From positions 34,141 through 98,140 of the forward strand of contig NZ_FNIZ01000017.1 in the NCBI RefSeq assembly GCF_900104185.1: a DNA stretch of 64,000 bases. The letters are read 5' to 3'. The notes under the pieces are model-generated. The model saw only the letters and a program-made list of their open reading frames with translations, searched no databases and was not told the origin of the DNA. Shown piece by piece: positions 56,769-64,000 of the stretch (its first letter is position 1; each line of letters begins with the position of its first letter). This DNA comes from Halobacillus aidingensis. GTDB taxonomy: Bacteria; Bacillota; Bacilli; Bacillales; Halobacillaceae. The position numbers and the translations under genes were made by a program.

Positions 56769-56820
56769 AGAAGAAGTGCGTCAACGGTTCAGTTTCTGAG
56801 CCGCTGACGCACTTCTTCTT
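56769..56820. terminator. Terminator next to the DUF3006-like gene
   Basis: AAGAAGTGCGTCA and TGACGCACTTCTT enclose an inner CGGTTCAG/CTGAGCCG stem. It ends at the stop codon of the minus-strand gene. Confidence 0.85.
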
Positions 56821-57022
56821 AAGCTTTTTCCATTTTGTCACATTTAGATAAAATAGCTACATGTTTAAGGTTACCAATGGAATCGAATTCTATTTCAACA
56901 TAATCTCCTGGTTTTACAAAGCTAAGCCTTTCTCTGAGTACAGAAAGTTCATTCTTAAATTCGGATTCTTCGACCAAAATCGCATAAGCCCCTTCGTATC
57001 GATCCAGTTTATATTGGTTCAC
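56819..57022 (-). CDS. Small DUF3006-like protein
   Basis: The product has 67 residues. YKLDRYEGAYAILVEE at the start and VKPGDYVEIEFD near residue 40 fit the small beta-barrel DUF3006 family of unknown function. No membrane segment. A TTGAATCGG-type leader gives only a weak ribosome site (GAAGGGGATT). Confidence 0.7.
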   Translation of the reverse strand: MNQYKLDRYEGAYAILVEESEFKNELSVLRERLSFVKPGDYVEIEFDSIGNLKHVAILSKCDKMEKA

Positions 57023-57197
57023 CGATTCAATCCCCTTCTGTTTTAGTATCAGGCACCTTGAAAAAAATTATGTGCCATTTCACCATTTCCTTTTATGGTA
57101 TAAGTCCTCTTATTACAGAGCATTCCCTTCATTAATCATGACTAAACATGTCGAAATTAGAGTTCTAGACAACGTTCATCTGCCGTGGTAAAATGAA

Positions 57198-57213
57198 ACT
57201 AACAAACGTTAGT
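57198..57213 (+). promoter_or_regulatory. Probable TetR-family operator
   Basis: ACTAACAAACGTTAGT is a 6-bp-arm inverted repeat with a 4-nt centre, 20 nt before the regulator gene's ATG. A further TTAGT extends it. This layout suits autorepression of the regulator-exporter operon. Confidence 0.75.
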
Positions 57214-57233
57214 TAGTGAAAGGAGAGAGCTGA

Positions 57234-57818
57234 ATGACAAAAGAAACTATTATTGAAGAGAGTCTCAAGCTCTTTGCCAATTTTGGATATGAGAATACGA
57301 CCCTTGCCAATATTGCGGAAGCTGTTGGAATAAAGAAGCCTTCTCTTTATAACCATTTTGATAATAAAGAAGATATCTTTCTTCATGTTCTTTATGACGT
57401 GGGAGAAAGAGAAAAGAGTCATTTGATGAATCAATCAGGATCCATTCACCAGGACTCAGTGGCTGATCATCTTCATGAGATCTATCGTGTCTACCTGGAA
57501 CATATGGCTCATTCAACAGAAGGTATGTTTTTCAAGCGTGTAACCTTTTTTCCGCCCGAAGAATTCGCAGATGAAATTAAGAAAGTTTTCTTAATGGTGG
57601 AAGACTGTATGACTGAGATTATCCGCCCGGTATTTGAACGTGGGATAGAGAAGGAAATTATCCGCCCTCTTTCTACAAATACGCTGACTTCTGCATTTTA
57701 TACGTTGATTGACGGTTTGTTTCTGGAAGAAAATTTTTATGACCGGGATGTTTTTGAAAAAAGACAGGAAGCAAGTTGGCAAATCTTCTGGCTTGGCATT
57801 AAAAACCCGGAGCATTAG
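57234..57818 (+). CDS. TetR-family transcriptional regulator
   Basis: The protein has 194 residues. The N-terminal HTH reads NFGYENTTLANIAEAVGIKKPSLYNHFDNKEDIF, and the C-terminal half is a helical ligand domain. It heads an operon with two SMR genes (8-15 nt gaps), as B. subtilis yvdTSR does. It probably represses the operon at the palindrome at 57198 until an exported cation binds. Confidence 0.92.
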   Translation: MTKETIIEESLKLFANFGYENTTLANIAEAVGIKKPSLYNHFDNKEDIFLHVLYDVGEREKSHLMNQSGSIHQDSVADHLHEIYRVYLEHMAHSTEGMFFKRVTFFPPEEFADEIKKVFLMVEDCMTEIIRPVFERGIEKEIIRPLSTNTLTSAFYTLIDGLFLEENFYDRDVFEKRQEASWQIFWLGIKNPEH

Positions 57819-57832
57819 GGAGGTATGAAACG

Positions 57833-58177
57833 ATGGCATGGATTTATTTATTCTTTGGTGCTTTTTTCGAAATCGGATGGGCTGTTGGTTTGAAATTGTC
57901 AGAGGGCTTCACGGATCCCCTCTTTTCAACTATTACCGTCATTTGTATAGTTATCAGCTTCACTTTTTTCACCAAAGCATTAAAAGTGATTGATATTGGA
58001 ACAGGTTATGCGATATTTACAGGGATTGGCGCAGCAGGTACAGCTTTAATCGGGATGATCTTTCTTGGCGACGGAGGCGGTGCTGGGAAAGTCTTTTTTA
58101 TTGTGCTTCTAATTACAGGCATTATTGGTTTGAAAATGTCTGAGACCACTTCAGAACAGGTACAACAGGAGGGATAA
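57833..58177 (+). CDS. Small multidrug resistance (SMR) transporter subunit 1
   Basis: The protein has 114 residues with four membrane helices. The essential glutamate is in GAFFEIGWAVGLKLSEGF, and the family loop is GTGYAIFTGIGAAGTALIGMIFLGD. Paired with the next gene as an asymmetric heterodimer, it may export guanidinium or other cations, like YkkCD/YvdRS types. Confidence 0.92.
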   Translation: MAWIYLFFGAFFEIGWAVGLKLSEGFTDPLFSTITVICIVISFTFFTKALKVIDIGTGYAIFTGIGAAGTALIGMIFLGDGGGAGKVFFIVLLITGIIGLKMSETTSEQVQQEG

Positions 58178-58179
58178 GC

Positions 58180-58494
58180 ATGGCATGGGTATTTTTAATG
58201 ATGGCTGGAGTAGGAGAAATGACGGCCATGTTTTTCTTGAAGCTGTCGGATGGCTTTCAAAAACGCAAACCGGCGTTCATGGCTATACTTGCAGGTGCAG
58301 CGAGCTTCTATTTCCTTTCTTTATCTTTAAAAGATCTTCCAATCGGAACGGCTTATGGGATATGGACAGGAATTGGGTCGGCAGGTACCGTTTTGCTGGG
58401 CATCTTTTTCTTTAAAGAAAAAGCGAATCGAAAACGTCTGTTGTTCATTACTTGTATCGTTGCCGGAGTTATCGGTTTAAAAATGGTCTCTTAG
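58180..58494 (+). CDS. SMR transporter subunit 2
   Basis: The protein has 104 residues and four membrane helices, with the glutamate in GVGEMTAMFFLKLSDGF and GTAYGIWTGIGSAGTVLLGIFFF. It starts 2 nt after the partner gene. The two halves probably insert in opposite orientations. Confidence 0.92.
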   Translation: MAWVFLMMAGVGEMTAMFFLKLSDGFQKRKPAFMAILAGAASFYFLSLSLKDLPIGTAYGIWTGIGSAGTVLLGIFFFKEKANRKRLLFITCIVAGVIGLKMVS

Positions 58495-58609
58495 ACGAAG
58501 GATAGGCTTGTAATGTTATTTTCGAAAGCTTACAATGGAATAAGCAACAATCTACAATATTCGACAAAACCTGCTTTTTTCTGTCGTTTGTAGTGATGGA
58601 GGAAATATA

Positions 58610-58729
58610 ATGAGAAGAATTTTACTTGCCATTCTTATGATTATTGTCATCGGTTTCAGTTACGTAGGCTATACAAGTATGGATACGGATGCGAATCCTT
58701 CCATTCCTAAAGAAACAGAGAGTTATTGA
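58610..58729 (+). CDS. 39-residue single-span membrane protein
   Basis: MRRILLAILMIIVIGFSYVGY is a membrane anchor, followed by a polar tail ending KETESY. ATGGAGGAAATATA gives a well-spaced ribosome site (GGAGG). Good coding appearance, but no family known to me. It lies between the SMR genes and a terminator. Confidence 0.65.
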   Translation: MRRILLAILMIIVIGFSYVGYTSMDTDANPSIPKETESY

Positions 58730-58742
58730 ATTTCAATGATTT

Positions 58743-58770
58743 AAACCCCTTCGCTCCCGCGAAGGGGTTT
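58743..58770. terminator. Terminator after the small membrane protein gene
   Basis: A 12-bp stem AAACCCCTTCGC with its complement, 4-nt loop and T-rich tail; it can also serve msrA. Confidence 0.85.
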
Positions 58771-58806
58771 TGTTTTTGTATAAAAGATGGCGTCCAATGA
58801 AAAAGA

Positions 58807-59493
58807 TTATTTCTTAGGAAGATCCACTTCTAAGTCCTCTCCCCATTTCTCTTCTAAATATTGATCGCGCCCTGAGTTCCCACGGTAAAAATCGTATCTT
58901 AAAGTATTTTTCTTGTAATAATCTTGATGGTATTCCTCTGCTTTGTAAAACTCTTCTGCTTCCAGGATCGGGGTAACTAATTCATTCTGAAAGCGACCGG
59001 AATTTTGGAGTTCTTGTTTGGATTGTTCAGCGCTTTCCCGCTGTTCAGGTGTGTGATAGAAAATGGCGGTCGTATATTGGTACCCTCGATCCACAAACTG
59101 ACCTTCGTCATCGGTCGGGTTGATTTGTCTCCAGAAGACATCGAGAATCTGTTCATAGGAAATCAGGTCTGGATCGTAATAGACTTGGACAGATTCGATA
59201 TGGCCCGTTCCCCCGGAAGCTACTTCATCGTAAGAAGGATTTTCTGTTTCCCCTCCCGTATAACCGGATACGACACTATGGACGCCTTTCAGTTTTTCAA
59301 ATGGAGGCTCCATACACCAAAAGCATCCACCCGAAAGAGTCGCCACCTCGTACCCTTCAGGTATCTCATTTGCTGTCACAGCTTCACTATCATAATTTCG
59401 TTTTGTTAAATAGGCATATGCTTCCGGGATGGCAAGAACAGCAACTAATGAAAGTACGGCTATAATCATGACCCATTTCGTCCGCTTCTTCAC
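58807..59493 (-). CDS. msrA: Peptide methionine-S-sulfoxide reductase MsrA, membrane-anchored
   Basis: The protein has 228 residues. An N-terminal membrane anchor (WVMIIAVLSLVAVLAIPEAYAYL) precedes the MsrA domain with active site GGCFWCME, GYTGG, GHIESVQV and YHQDYY. Anchoring places it outside the cell, where it repairs oxidised methionine in exported proteins; most MsrA proteins are cytosolic. The GTG at 59493 is 8 nt after AAGGGG; a GTG three codons earlier is too close. Confidence 0.92.
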   Translation of the reverse strand: MKKRTKWVMIIAVLSLVAVLAIPEAYAYLTKRNYDSEAVTANEIPEGYEVATLSGGCFWCMEPPFEKLKGVHSVVSGYTGGETENPSYDEVASGGTGHIESVQVYYDPDLISYEQILDVFWRQINPTDDEGQFVDRGYQYTTAIFYHTPEQRESAEQSKQELQNSGRFQNELVTPILEAEEFYKAEEYHQDYYKKNTLRYDFYRGNSGRDQYLEEKWGEDLEVDLPKK

Positions 59494-59568
59494 CCTCTTC
59501 ACCCCTTTTTGCTGTTTAACTCAGAATAACACGCCTATACGTGCCAATTGAAATTCTAACACTCTCCT

Positions 59569-61476
59569 TTATTCGTCATCTTCCAGAGTTAAGCCATCGA
59601 CATGTTTCCGATCCATTACTTTTTTTATCTTCCTATATTCCTTGGATTTGAAAATAATATCAAAATCATAATCCTCTGGGTATAATTCATCGGCTGAAAT
59701 GTGGAGTTTCAAGCGCTTTTGATTGTATTCTTTCTTTTCCCCTTTGATTTGGACGACGTAATTGCCTAAAGCATCCGGCCCTTTATAGACAATACCCATT
59801 TCTTCTTCTGCTGGAATCCACACATTATCCCCCATTTGAAAACCTGCTTTCTCTTTTTTCTGAGCTTTGCGTTTTTGCCTGTACCTATTGATCGCCACTT
59901 GCTTGGCATAGGACGGATTTTTCAAAAGCTTATCATCTTTCGTAAAGCTCTCTTTTTGCTTGTATGTGATGTCATAAGCATGATTGAGGATTTCCGGATG
60001 CAGTCCTAATTTATAGGCGATATCAAACGCCTGACTTTTCCCAGCTGTTCCTATTTGCAGCTGGTACGTAGGCTTAAGGGTTTCCAAATCGAAGGCCATC
60101 GCTCCATTAATGAACCCTTCTTTCTCCATGGCATAGGTTTTCATTTCACTATAGTGAGTGGTCGCCAAAATGGTCGAGCCTTTGTTGGCGAGTTGATCCA
60201 GAATCGCAGTCGCTAATCCCATCCCTTCTCCAGGGTCTGTTCCTGAACCGATTTCGTCCAGAAGAAGTAAGGAATGATCATTAGCGTGTTGCAAAATATG
60301 AATCAAGTTCGTCAGTCTTGAACTGAAGGTGCTCAAATTCTCTTCAATACTTTGCCCATCTCCAATATCAACAAAAACGTGTTGGAAAAGAGGTAACCTT
60401 GTGCCGGGCTGTGCAGAAATCGGCAGACCACATTGGGCCATCAAACAAAACAAGCCGACCGTTTTTAACGTTACCGTCTTCCCTCCTGTATTCGGCCCAG
60501 TAATGAGCAGGGCTTGATCATCCACACCCATATGGAGATTCAGCGGAACGGCTTTTTCCCCTAGTAGAGGATGACGACCCTCCTTGACCTCAATTTCCCC
60601 TTGTGAAAACGCCGGGGAATAACCATCAATCGCTTTGCTGTATTTCGCTTTAGCAAAAAGAACATCATACTGGTGCATCGTTTCCATAGCGATATTCAAT
60701 TCATATTCCTTTTCCAGAACAGAGGCAGTTAACGCATAGAGGATCCGTTCCACCTCCTGCTCTTCCTGCATTTTCAAGAGCTGGACCTGCTCTTGAAGGG
60801 AAGTCACTTCATTCGGTTCTATGAATAACGTCGCTCCAGAAGAAGATTGGTCAAGGATGACACCTTTCACTTTGGACCTGTTTTCTCTTTTGACAGGAAG
60901 GGTCAGACGTCCCCCTTTATCCACTGGCCTAGCTTCTTGGAGAAGAGAGCTATACTTTTTAGCTGAACTTTCCATTCTGGTCTTCATATCACTGTGAGTT
61001 TTATCTATTTTCCTTCGAAGCTTTCCCAGCTCTTTCGTTGCAGACTCATCTATTTGCCCATGGCGTATTTTCCCATAAATCTCTTCTTCCAATTGGGATA
61101 AATCCGCGATAGAGTCAACATATAAAGAGATGGTCGGCGCAAGAATCTGCTTATCATTCATAAACCTTTTCAATTTTGTACAATGCTCCAGAAAAGAAAC
61201 AAGGGAACCAAATTGCTGCGGACGGATATAGATTCCTTTGTTCCCTTGATCAATCATAGCCTGAATGTCACCAAGGGTATGAATGGGTACATGACTGTGA
61301 CTATCTATAATGGCTCTTGCCTCTTTGACTTCCTCATGCATTCTTTCCAACCTCTTTTGGTCATTGGATGGCTGCAGGCTCAGAATCGTTTCTTTCCCTT
61401 GATCTGTATGAGCGAAATCACTAACCCTTGTTAAAATAGTGTTCAAGCCTAAACTTTCATATGTTTGTTGATTCAA
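59569..61476 (-). CDS. MutS2-type ATPase without Smr domain
   Basis: The protein has 635 residues: lever/clamp helices (1-300), MutS ATPase with GPNTGGKTVT (327-336), the DIGDGQSIEENLSTFS signature (370-385), Walker B LLLLDEIGSGTDPGEG (403-418) and TTHYSEMKTYA, then a coiled stretch and a KOW-like segment (about 555-605). The C-terminal Smr nuclease domain of full MutS2 (about 785 residues) is missing. MutS2 can split collided ribosomes. The TTG start follows AGGAGG. A leader peptide and two terminators precede it (61500-61830), which points to control by translation. Confidence 0.88.
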   Translation of the reverse strand: MNQQTYESLGLNTILTRVSDFAHTDQGKETILSLQPSNDQKRLERMHEEVKEARAIIDSHSHVPIHTLGDIQAMIDQGNKGIYIRPQQFGSLVSFLEHCTKLKRFMNDKQILAPTISLYVDSIADLSQLEEEIYGKIRHGQIDESATKELGKLRRKIDKTHSDMKTRMESSAKKYSSLLQEARPVDKGGRLTLPVKRENRSKVKGVILDQSSSGATLFIEPNEVTSLQEQVQLLKMQEEQEVERILYALTASVLEKEYELNIAMETMHQYDVLFAKAKYSKAIDGYSPAFSQGEIEVKEGRHPLLGEKAVPLNLHMGVDDQALLITGPNTGGKTVTLKTVGLFCLMAQCGLPISAQPGTRLPLFQHVFVDIGDGQSIEENLSTFSSRLTNLIHILQHANDHSLLLLDEIGSGTDPGEGMGLATAILDQLANKGSTILATTHYSEMKTYAMEKEGFINGAMAFDLETLKPTYQLQIGTAGKSQAFDIAYKLGLHPEILNHAYDITYKQKESFTKDDKLLKNPSYAKQVAINRYRQKRKAQKKEKAGFQMGDNVWIPAEEEMGIVYKGPDALGNYVVQIKGEKKEYNQKRLKLHISADELYPEDYDFDIIFKSKEYRKIKKVMDRKHVDGLTLEDDE

Positions 61477-61514
61477 TGTTTTTCCTCCTTATTTCAACTG
61501 GTGATCATTTAAAT

Positions 61515-61555
61515 AAAAAAGTCCGCAACAAGCTGAAGATAGCTCGCTGCGGACT
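61515..61555 (-). terminator. Attenuator terminator 2 upstream of the MutS2-like gene
   Basis: AGTCCGCA/TGCGGACT with an AGC/GCT inner helix and TTTTTTA on the minus strand, 40 nt before the start codon and inside the leader. Confidence 0.85.
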
Positions 61556-61595
61556 CCGTAGGGACACATATAGAATGTAGTTCCACGAATGTACG

Positions 61596-61634
61596 AAAAA
61601 AAAGCTATGACTGACTAAGCCAGTCATAGCTTTT
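61596..61634 (-). terminator. Attenuator terminator 1 upstream of the MutS2-like gene
   Basis: A perfect 14-bp stem AAAAGCTATGACTG with its complement and a 7-nt loop, followed by eight Us on the minus strand. An upstream CATAGC in GCATAGCCGG can pair with the GCTATG of its left arm, giving a competing antiterminator. Confidence 0.88.
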
Positions 61635-61748
61635 AGGATCGTTTTATCCGGCTATGCTTATGCTTGTTCTTAACTGTTCCAGAAAAAAAGGTATAACAAA
61701 CCAAGCATGCTTTCGCACACTTTTTTCAGGACGTATCCAGTTCATGGA

Positions 61749-61772
61749 TTAGTTAAGAACAACCACACTCAT
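61749..61772 (-). CDS. Leader peptide MSVVVLN of the MutS2 attenuator
   Basis: AAGGAGA (61781-61787), 8 nt, then ATG AGT GTG GTT GTT CTT AAC TAA. The last codons, TTGTTCTTAACT (61762-61751), are the left arm of a perfect 12-bp inverted repeat whose partner is at 61675-61664. A ribosome stalled here would free the partner. This is the layout of antibiotic-inducible leader peptides. Confidence 0.75.
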   Translation of the reverse strand: MSVVVLN

Positions 61773-61835
61773 AAATCATTTCTCCTTCACGGGTTAAAAG
61801 TTACATTCGTGAAACCATCACCTGTGTTCCCTAAT

Positions 61836-61864
61836 AATATATGACAGGTACTCCATACTGTCAA
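61836..61864 (-). promoter_or_regulatory. Promoter of the MutS2-like transcript
   Basis: TTGACA (61859-61864), a 17-nt spacer and TATATT (61836-61841). The -35 box overlaps the stop codon of the isochorismatase gene. The leader would be about 350 nt long. Confidence 0.85.
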
Positions 61865-62418
61865 CTACTGAAAATGGTTCTCAAATGATTGATATCCATA
61901 GAATCGGTTCTGGCAGCCAACGATCGTTTCATGATTCTCAAGGCATTTTCATTATCTTCTTTATACTCAGAAGCTGTCCCATCTTCCGGCACCCAAAGGT
62001 TGTATTCCCTCATATAGGCATCGTTCGCTGTGAAAATAACGCAGATATCACCAGCAATTCCAGTCAAAATTAGGTTTTTCACTTCTAAATGGTCTAAGAG
62101 AATACTTAACTGTGTACCAAAAAATCCCGAATGCTTCGGTTTAATAATAAAATAATCGTCTTCAGCAGGCTCCATTTGTTCCACGACAGGTTTTCCTATT
62201 CCTTTTTTACACTCTTCCAACAAATCAGAAGCGTTATCCTGCCAAAGCCCGAAGTTGTCGTTCACATAAATCACCGGTACTCCTTGCTTCTTCACCTCTT
62301 TCTTGAAGTTGTGTAAGCGCTCGGCTACAGGGAGACTGTTTTCAAGTAGGTTCTCTCCACCATCAAAGTCCATTTTATTGATCATATCAATGATAATCAT
62401 TGCTGTATCCTGCTTCAT
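61861..62418 (-). CDS. Isochorismatase-family cysteine hydrolase
   Basis: The protein has 185 residues. The catalytic triad reads Asp (IIIDMINKMDF), Lys (IIKPKHSGF) and Cys (GIAGDICV). The family includes nicotinamidases, isochorismatases and ureidoacrylate-type amidases. Location 10 nt after nadE suggests a nicotinamidase-like role in NAD salvage, but the nicotinamidase metal-site pattern is not evident. Confidence 0.85.
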   Translation of the reverse strand: MKQDTAMIIIDMINKMDFDGGENLLENSLPVAERLHNFKKEVKKQGVPVIYVNDNFGLWQDNASDLLEECKKGIGKPVVEQMEPAEDDYFIIKPKHSGFFGTQLSILLDHLEVKNLILTGIAGDICVIFTANDAYMREYNLWVPEDGTASEYKEDNENALRIMKRSLAARTDSMDINHLRTIFSS

Positions 62419-62428
62419 AATTGGACAA

Positions 62429-63178
62429 TCACTCTCCTTCGAACCGCTCAGGACCTGCTGGAATTTGGCGCTTATGTGCGGTTTTCTTGTGAAGTTCTTT
62501 CAAATTCTTTTCGTCTTTGGGGTCGATTTTTTCCCCTCTCAAATAAGCATCAATCGTATCATAAGACATTCCCAGTTCTTCCTCATCTGTCTGCCCTTCC
62601 CAAAGTTCAGCACTCGGTTTTTTATGAACGATAGAGTCCGTGACCTTAAGCGCCTTGGCCATTTCTCTTACTTCTTCTTTTCTTAAATTGATCAGAGGAA
62701 CGAGGTCGACTCCTCCATCTCCGTATTTCGTAAAATATCCCGTATAATCTTCCGCTGCATTATCTGTCCCCACGACAAGATAATTATAGTTGTTCCCTAC
62801 AGCATAAAGCGTACTCATACGGAGACGCGCTTGAAGATTCGCCCCACCAAGCTGTGACTTTTCGTCATTCCAATCACCTTTTTCATTTAACTGGTTCTTA
62901 ATCGTGTCGTAAGTCGTTTGATAAGTATCGGTCAATTCAATACCGACATAATCAAGATCCGCACCTTCTACGACATCCAGAGCATCGGTTTGGTCTTCAA
63001 CACCTTGGTTAATTGGTAGGATTACTCCTAAAGAATTTTCAGGGAAGGCACGTTTAATCAAATACGAAACAACTGCGGAATCAATCCCTCCACTGATTCC
63101 GACCAAAAGCCCGTCAGCCCCTGCTTCTTTTGTCTTCGTACGCAGCCAATCAGTCAAATACTCGATTCTCTCTTCCAT
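62429..63178 (-). CDS. nadE: NH3-dependent NAD+ synthetase
   Basis: The protein has 249 residues. P-loop GISGGIDSAV, GTDNAAEDYTGYFTKYGDGG and KKPSAELWEGQTDEEELG are NadE signatures. It amidates deamido-NAD. There is no glutaminase domain, so ammonia is the donor. The ATG at 63178 has GGGAG 9 nt upstream; an ATG two codons earlier is too close. Confidence 0.96.
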   Translation of the reverse strand: MEERIEYLTDWLRTKTKEAGADGLLVGISGGIDSAVVSYLIKRAFPENSLGVILPINQGVEDQTDALDVVEGADLDYVGIELTDTYQTTYDTIKNQLNEKGDWNDEKSQLGGANLQARLRMSTLYAVGNNYNYLVVGTDNAAEDYTGYFTKYGDGGVDLVPLINLRKEEVREMAKALKVTDSIVHKKPSAELWEGQTDEEELGMSYDTIDAYLRGEKIDPKDEKNLKELHKKTAHKRQIPAGPERFEGE

Positions 63179-63294
63179 GTTCATAAACTCCCTTCATTTT
63201 ACAATCTAAAGATTGCTTTCCTTTAAAAGGGAGAACATAAACCTAAAGCTCGCATATAGGATACTTATTACACAAAAGAGTTATTAAAGTATTT

Positions 63295-63664
63295 GGCAGG
63301 ATTCTTGAAGACTCTATTTCGAGACTTTTCGGGGTTCGTTTTCCGTGTGGAGCGTCAGGGGTGGTTGGGAAGCCACTCGCTTTCCTGCGGGGATGACGGC
63401 AAGCCATTCCCGCGGGAGTCTCGCAGCTTCCCAACCACCCCATTCGATGAATGTGAGAAACGAACCCCATTACTGTGTCGGGGGTCTTCCACTATCCTTG
63501 TGTTATATGCATAAAGCGCTACATAACAAGGTTTCCGCACCCAGAATAGAGTGCCTGCAAGTTCGTATCCTCCATTAAATCTGTGCATAAAAGCAGCTTA
63601 TCCTGGAAGTGGTTTCGAGACACTTATATGGCAAAGGGGCGGAGGGAAACGGTGAGACTCCTAC
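63295..63664. repeat. Intergenic two-module repeat, copy 6, cut by the IS110-family element
   Basis: It begins GGCAGGATTCTTGAAGACTC. Module B (minus) is shortened in the middle (GGGGATGACGGC joined to AAGCCATTCC). The centre is typical. Module A (plus) stops abruptly at GAGACTCCTAC and the IS110 end follows. The other half should lie beyond the window. Confidence 0.85.
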
Positions 63665-64000
63665 CATGAAAATAAAGTTCTATAATATGGAAAAATGGCA
63701 ATACTAAAGTAGACGCAGCTCATTCTTCTTTTTGAGGAGAGCGTCTCATTCAAAGATCTATTGAGTTGGAGAATGGACTTAGGATACCTTTGGTTCCTCA
63801 ATTGTCACTGTGTAACCTAACCCCTCTAACCTACGCAATGAGTGCTTAACAATGGCTTGTTGTTTTTGTTTATCGAAGTAATCTTCTCCTAAATCTACAT
63901 ACATTTCCTTTCGTGTTAAGAGGTAGTAGGAGATTCGTAACATCGCATGAGCTACAACGATTCCTGCGCGCTTTTTACCTTTACGTGAAGCCGTTCTCCG
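63665..64000 (-). mobile_element. IS110-family element, 3' end
   Basis: The element is inserted in module A of repeat copy 6. About 115 nt of noncoding end sequence (63665-63778) separate the junction from the transposase stop codon. The rest lies outside the window. IS110 elements leave no terminal inverted repeats and use a guide (bridge) RNA encoded in an end to choose the target. Confidence 0.85.
63779..64000 (-). CDS. IS110-family transposase, C-terminal 73 residues
   Basis: The frame is open from the window edge to TAA at 63779. It reads RRTASRKGKKRAGIVVAHAMLRISYYLL, then ...YVDLGEDYFDKQKQQAIVKHSLRRLEGLGYTVTIEEP (each listed in part), the usual tail after the Transposase_20 domain of IS110 transposases. 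Confidence 0.88.
   Translation of the reverse strand, partial: RRTASRKGKKRAGIVVAHAMLRISYYLLTRKEMYVDLGEDYFDKQKQQAIVKHSLRRLEGLGYTVTIEEPKVS

Noticed and set aside
1..64000. CRISPR array or cas genes
   Set aside because: No short direct repeats with regular spacers and no Cas proteins seen.

Overview
The window looks like a Bacillaceae chromosome, most likely a halophilic Halobacillus/Pontibacillus-type bacterium. The reasons are Bacillus-type operons (sigY-yxlCDEFG, yrrT/luxS/mccAB, a TRAP-regulated trp operon, a T-box argGH, a preQ1-queCDE unit), strong AGGAGG ribosome sites, frequent TTG/GTG starts and acidic proteins. The genus is inference; the family-level placement rests on the gene content.

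Layout. 1-2.2 kb (minus): a SAM-recycling/reverse transsulfuration operon (methyltransferase, luxS, mccA, mccB) behind a CymR-like operator. 2.3-8.8 kb: a DEAD-box helicase, a LysM-M14 peptidase, and argGH behind an arginine-type T-box. 9.7-11.7 kb: a preQ1-I riboswitch and queCDE. 11.7-14.4 kb: YqaE/Pmp3 and PAP2 membrane proteins and an OFA-type MFS carrier. 15.1-22 kb: a complete branched-chain-amino-acid-type ABC transporter operon containing an acyl-CoA synthetase, behind a promoter with a perfect cre site.

22.2-35.0 kb is an AT-rich genomic island of about 12.7 kb, bounded by a 5'-half tRNA-Ala copy on the left and the intact tRNA-Ala(GGC) on the right. It carries a tyrosine integrase, a zinc-ribbon/HEPN-like protein, a three-gene ABC-3C-type conflict system (SMC-like ATPase, middle component, REase-like effector), a Rep-like winged-helix gene followed by a large inverted repeat, PD-(D/E)XK and GIY-YIG nuclease-like genes, and an OLD-family ATPase/TOPRIM nuclease. 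Two of its genes are interrupted at the same phase of an A-AAA-AAG slippery heptamer. They are either programmed -1 frameshift genes or two homopolymer indels.

35-45.9 kb: a chemoreceptor, a sodium:solute symporter, and trpEDCFBA with trpG at the end, preceded by an 11-triplet TRAP site and a hairpin over the trpE ribosome site. 46.8-49.8 kb: the sigY operon with its own SigY-type promoter. 50-59.5 kb: an SDR, a GNAT, a lipoprotein, a UvrD-like helicase, a PAS-STAS protein, a TetR plus paired SMR exporters, and a membrane-anchored MsrA. 59.6-63.2 kb: a Smr-less MutS2 paralogue behind a leader-peptide attenuator, an isochorismatase-family hydrolase and nadE. The right edge holds the end of an IS110-family element.

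Six copies of a roughly 525-bp intergenic repeat (3.5, 8.9, 14.6, 46.2, 56.2 and 63.3 kb) punctuate the chromosome. Each consists of two divergent hairpin modules between inverted ends. The IS110 element and a separate structured insertion interrupt two of these copies at the same CTCCTAC site. The signals most worth follow-up are the MutS2 attenuator, the paired slippery sites, the island's ABC-3C/HEPN/OLD defence content, and the repeat family as an IS110 target.
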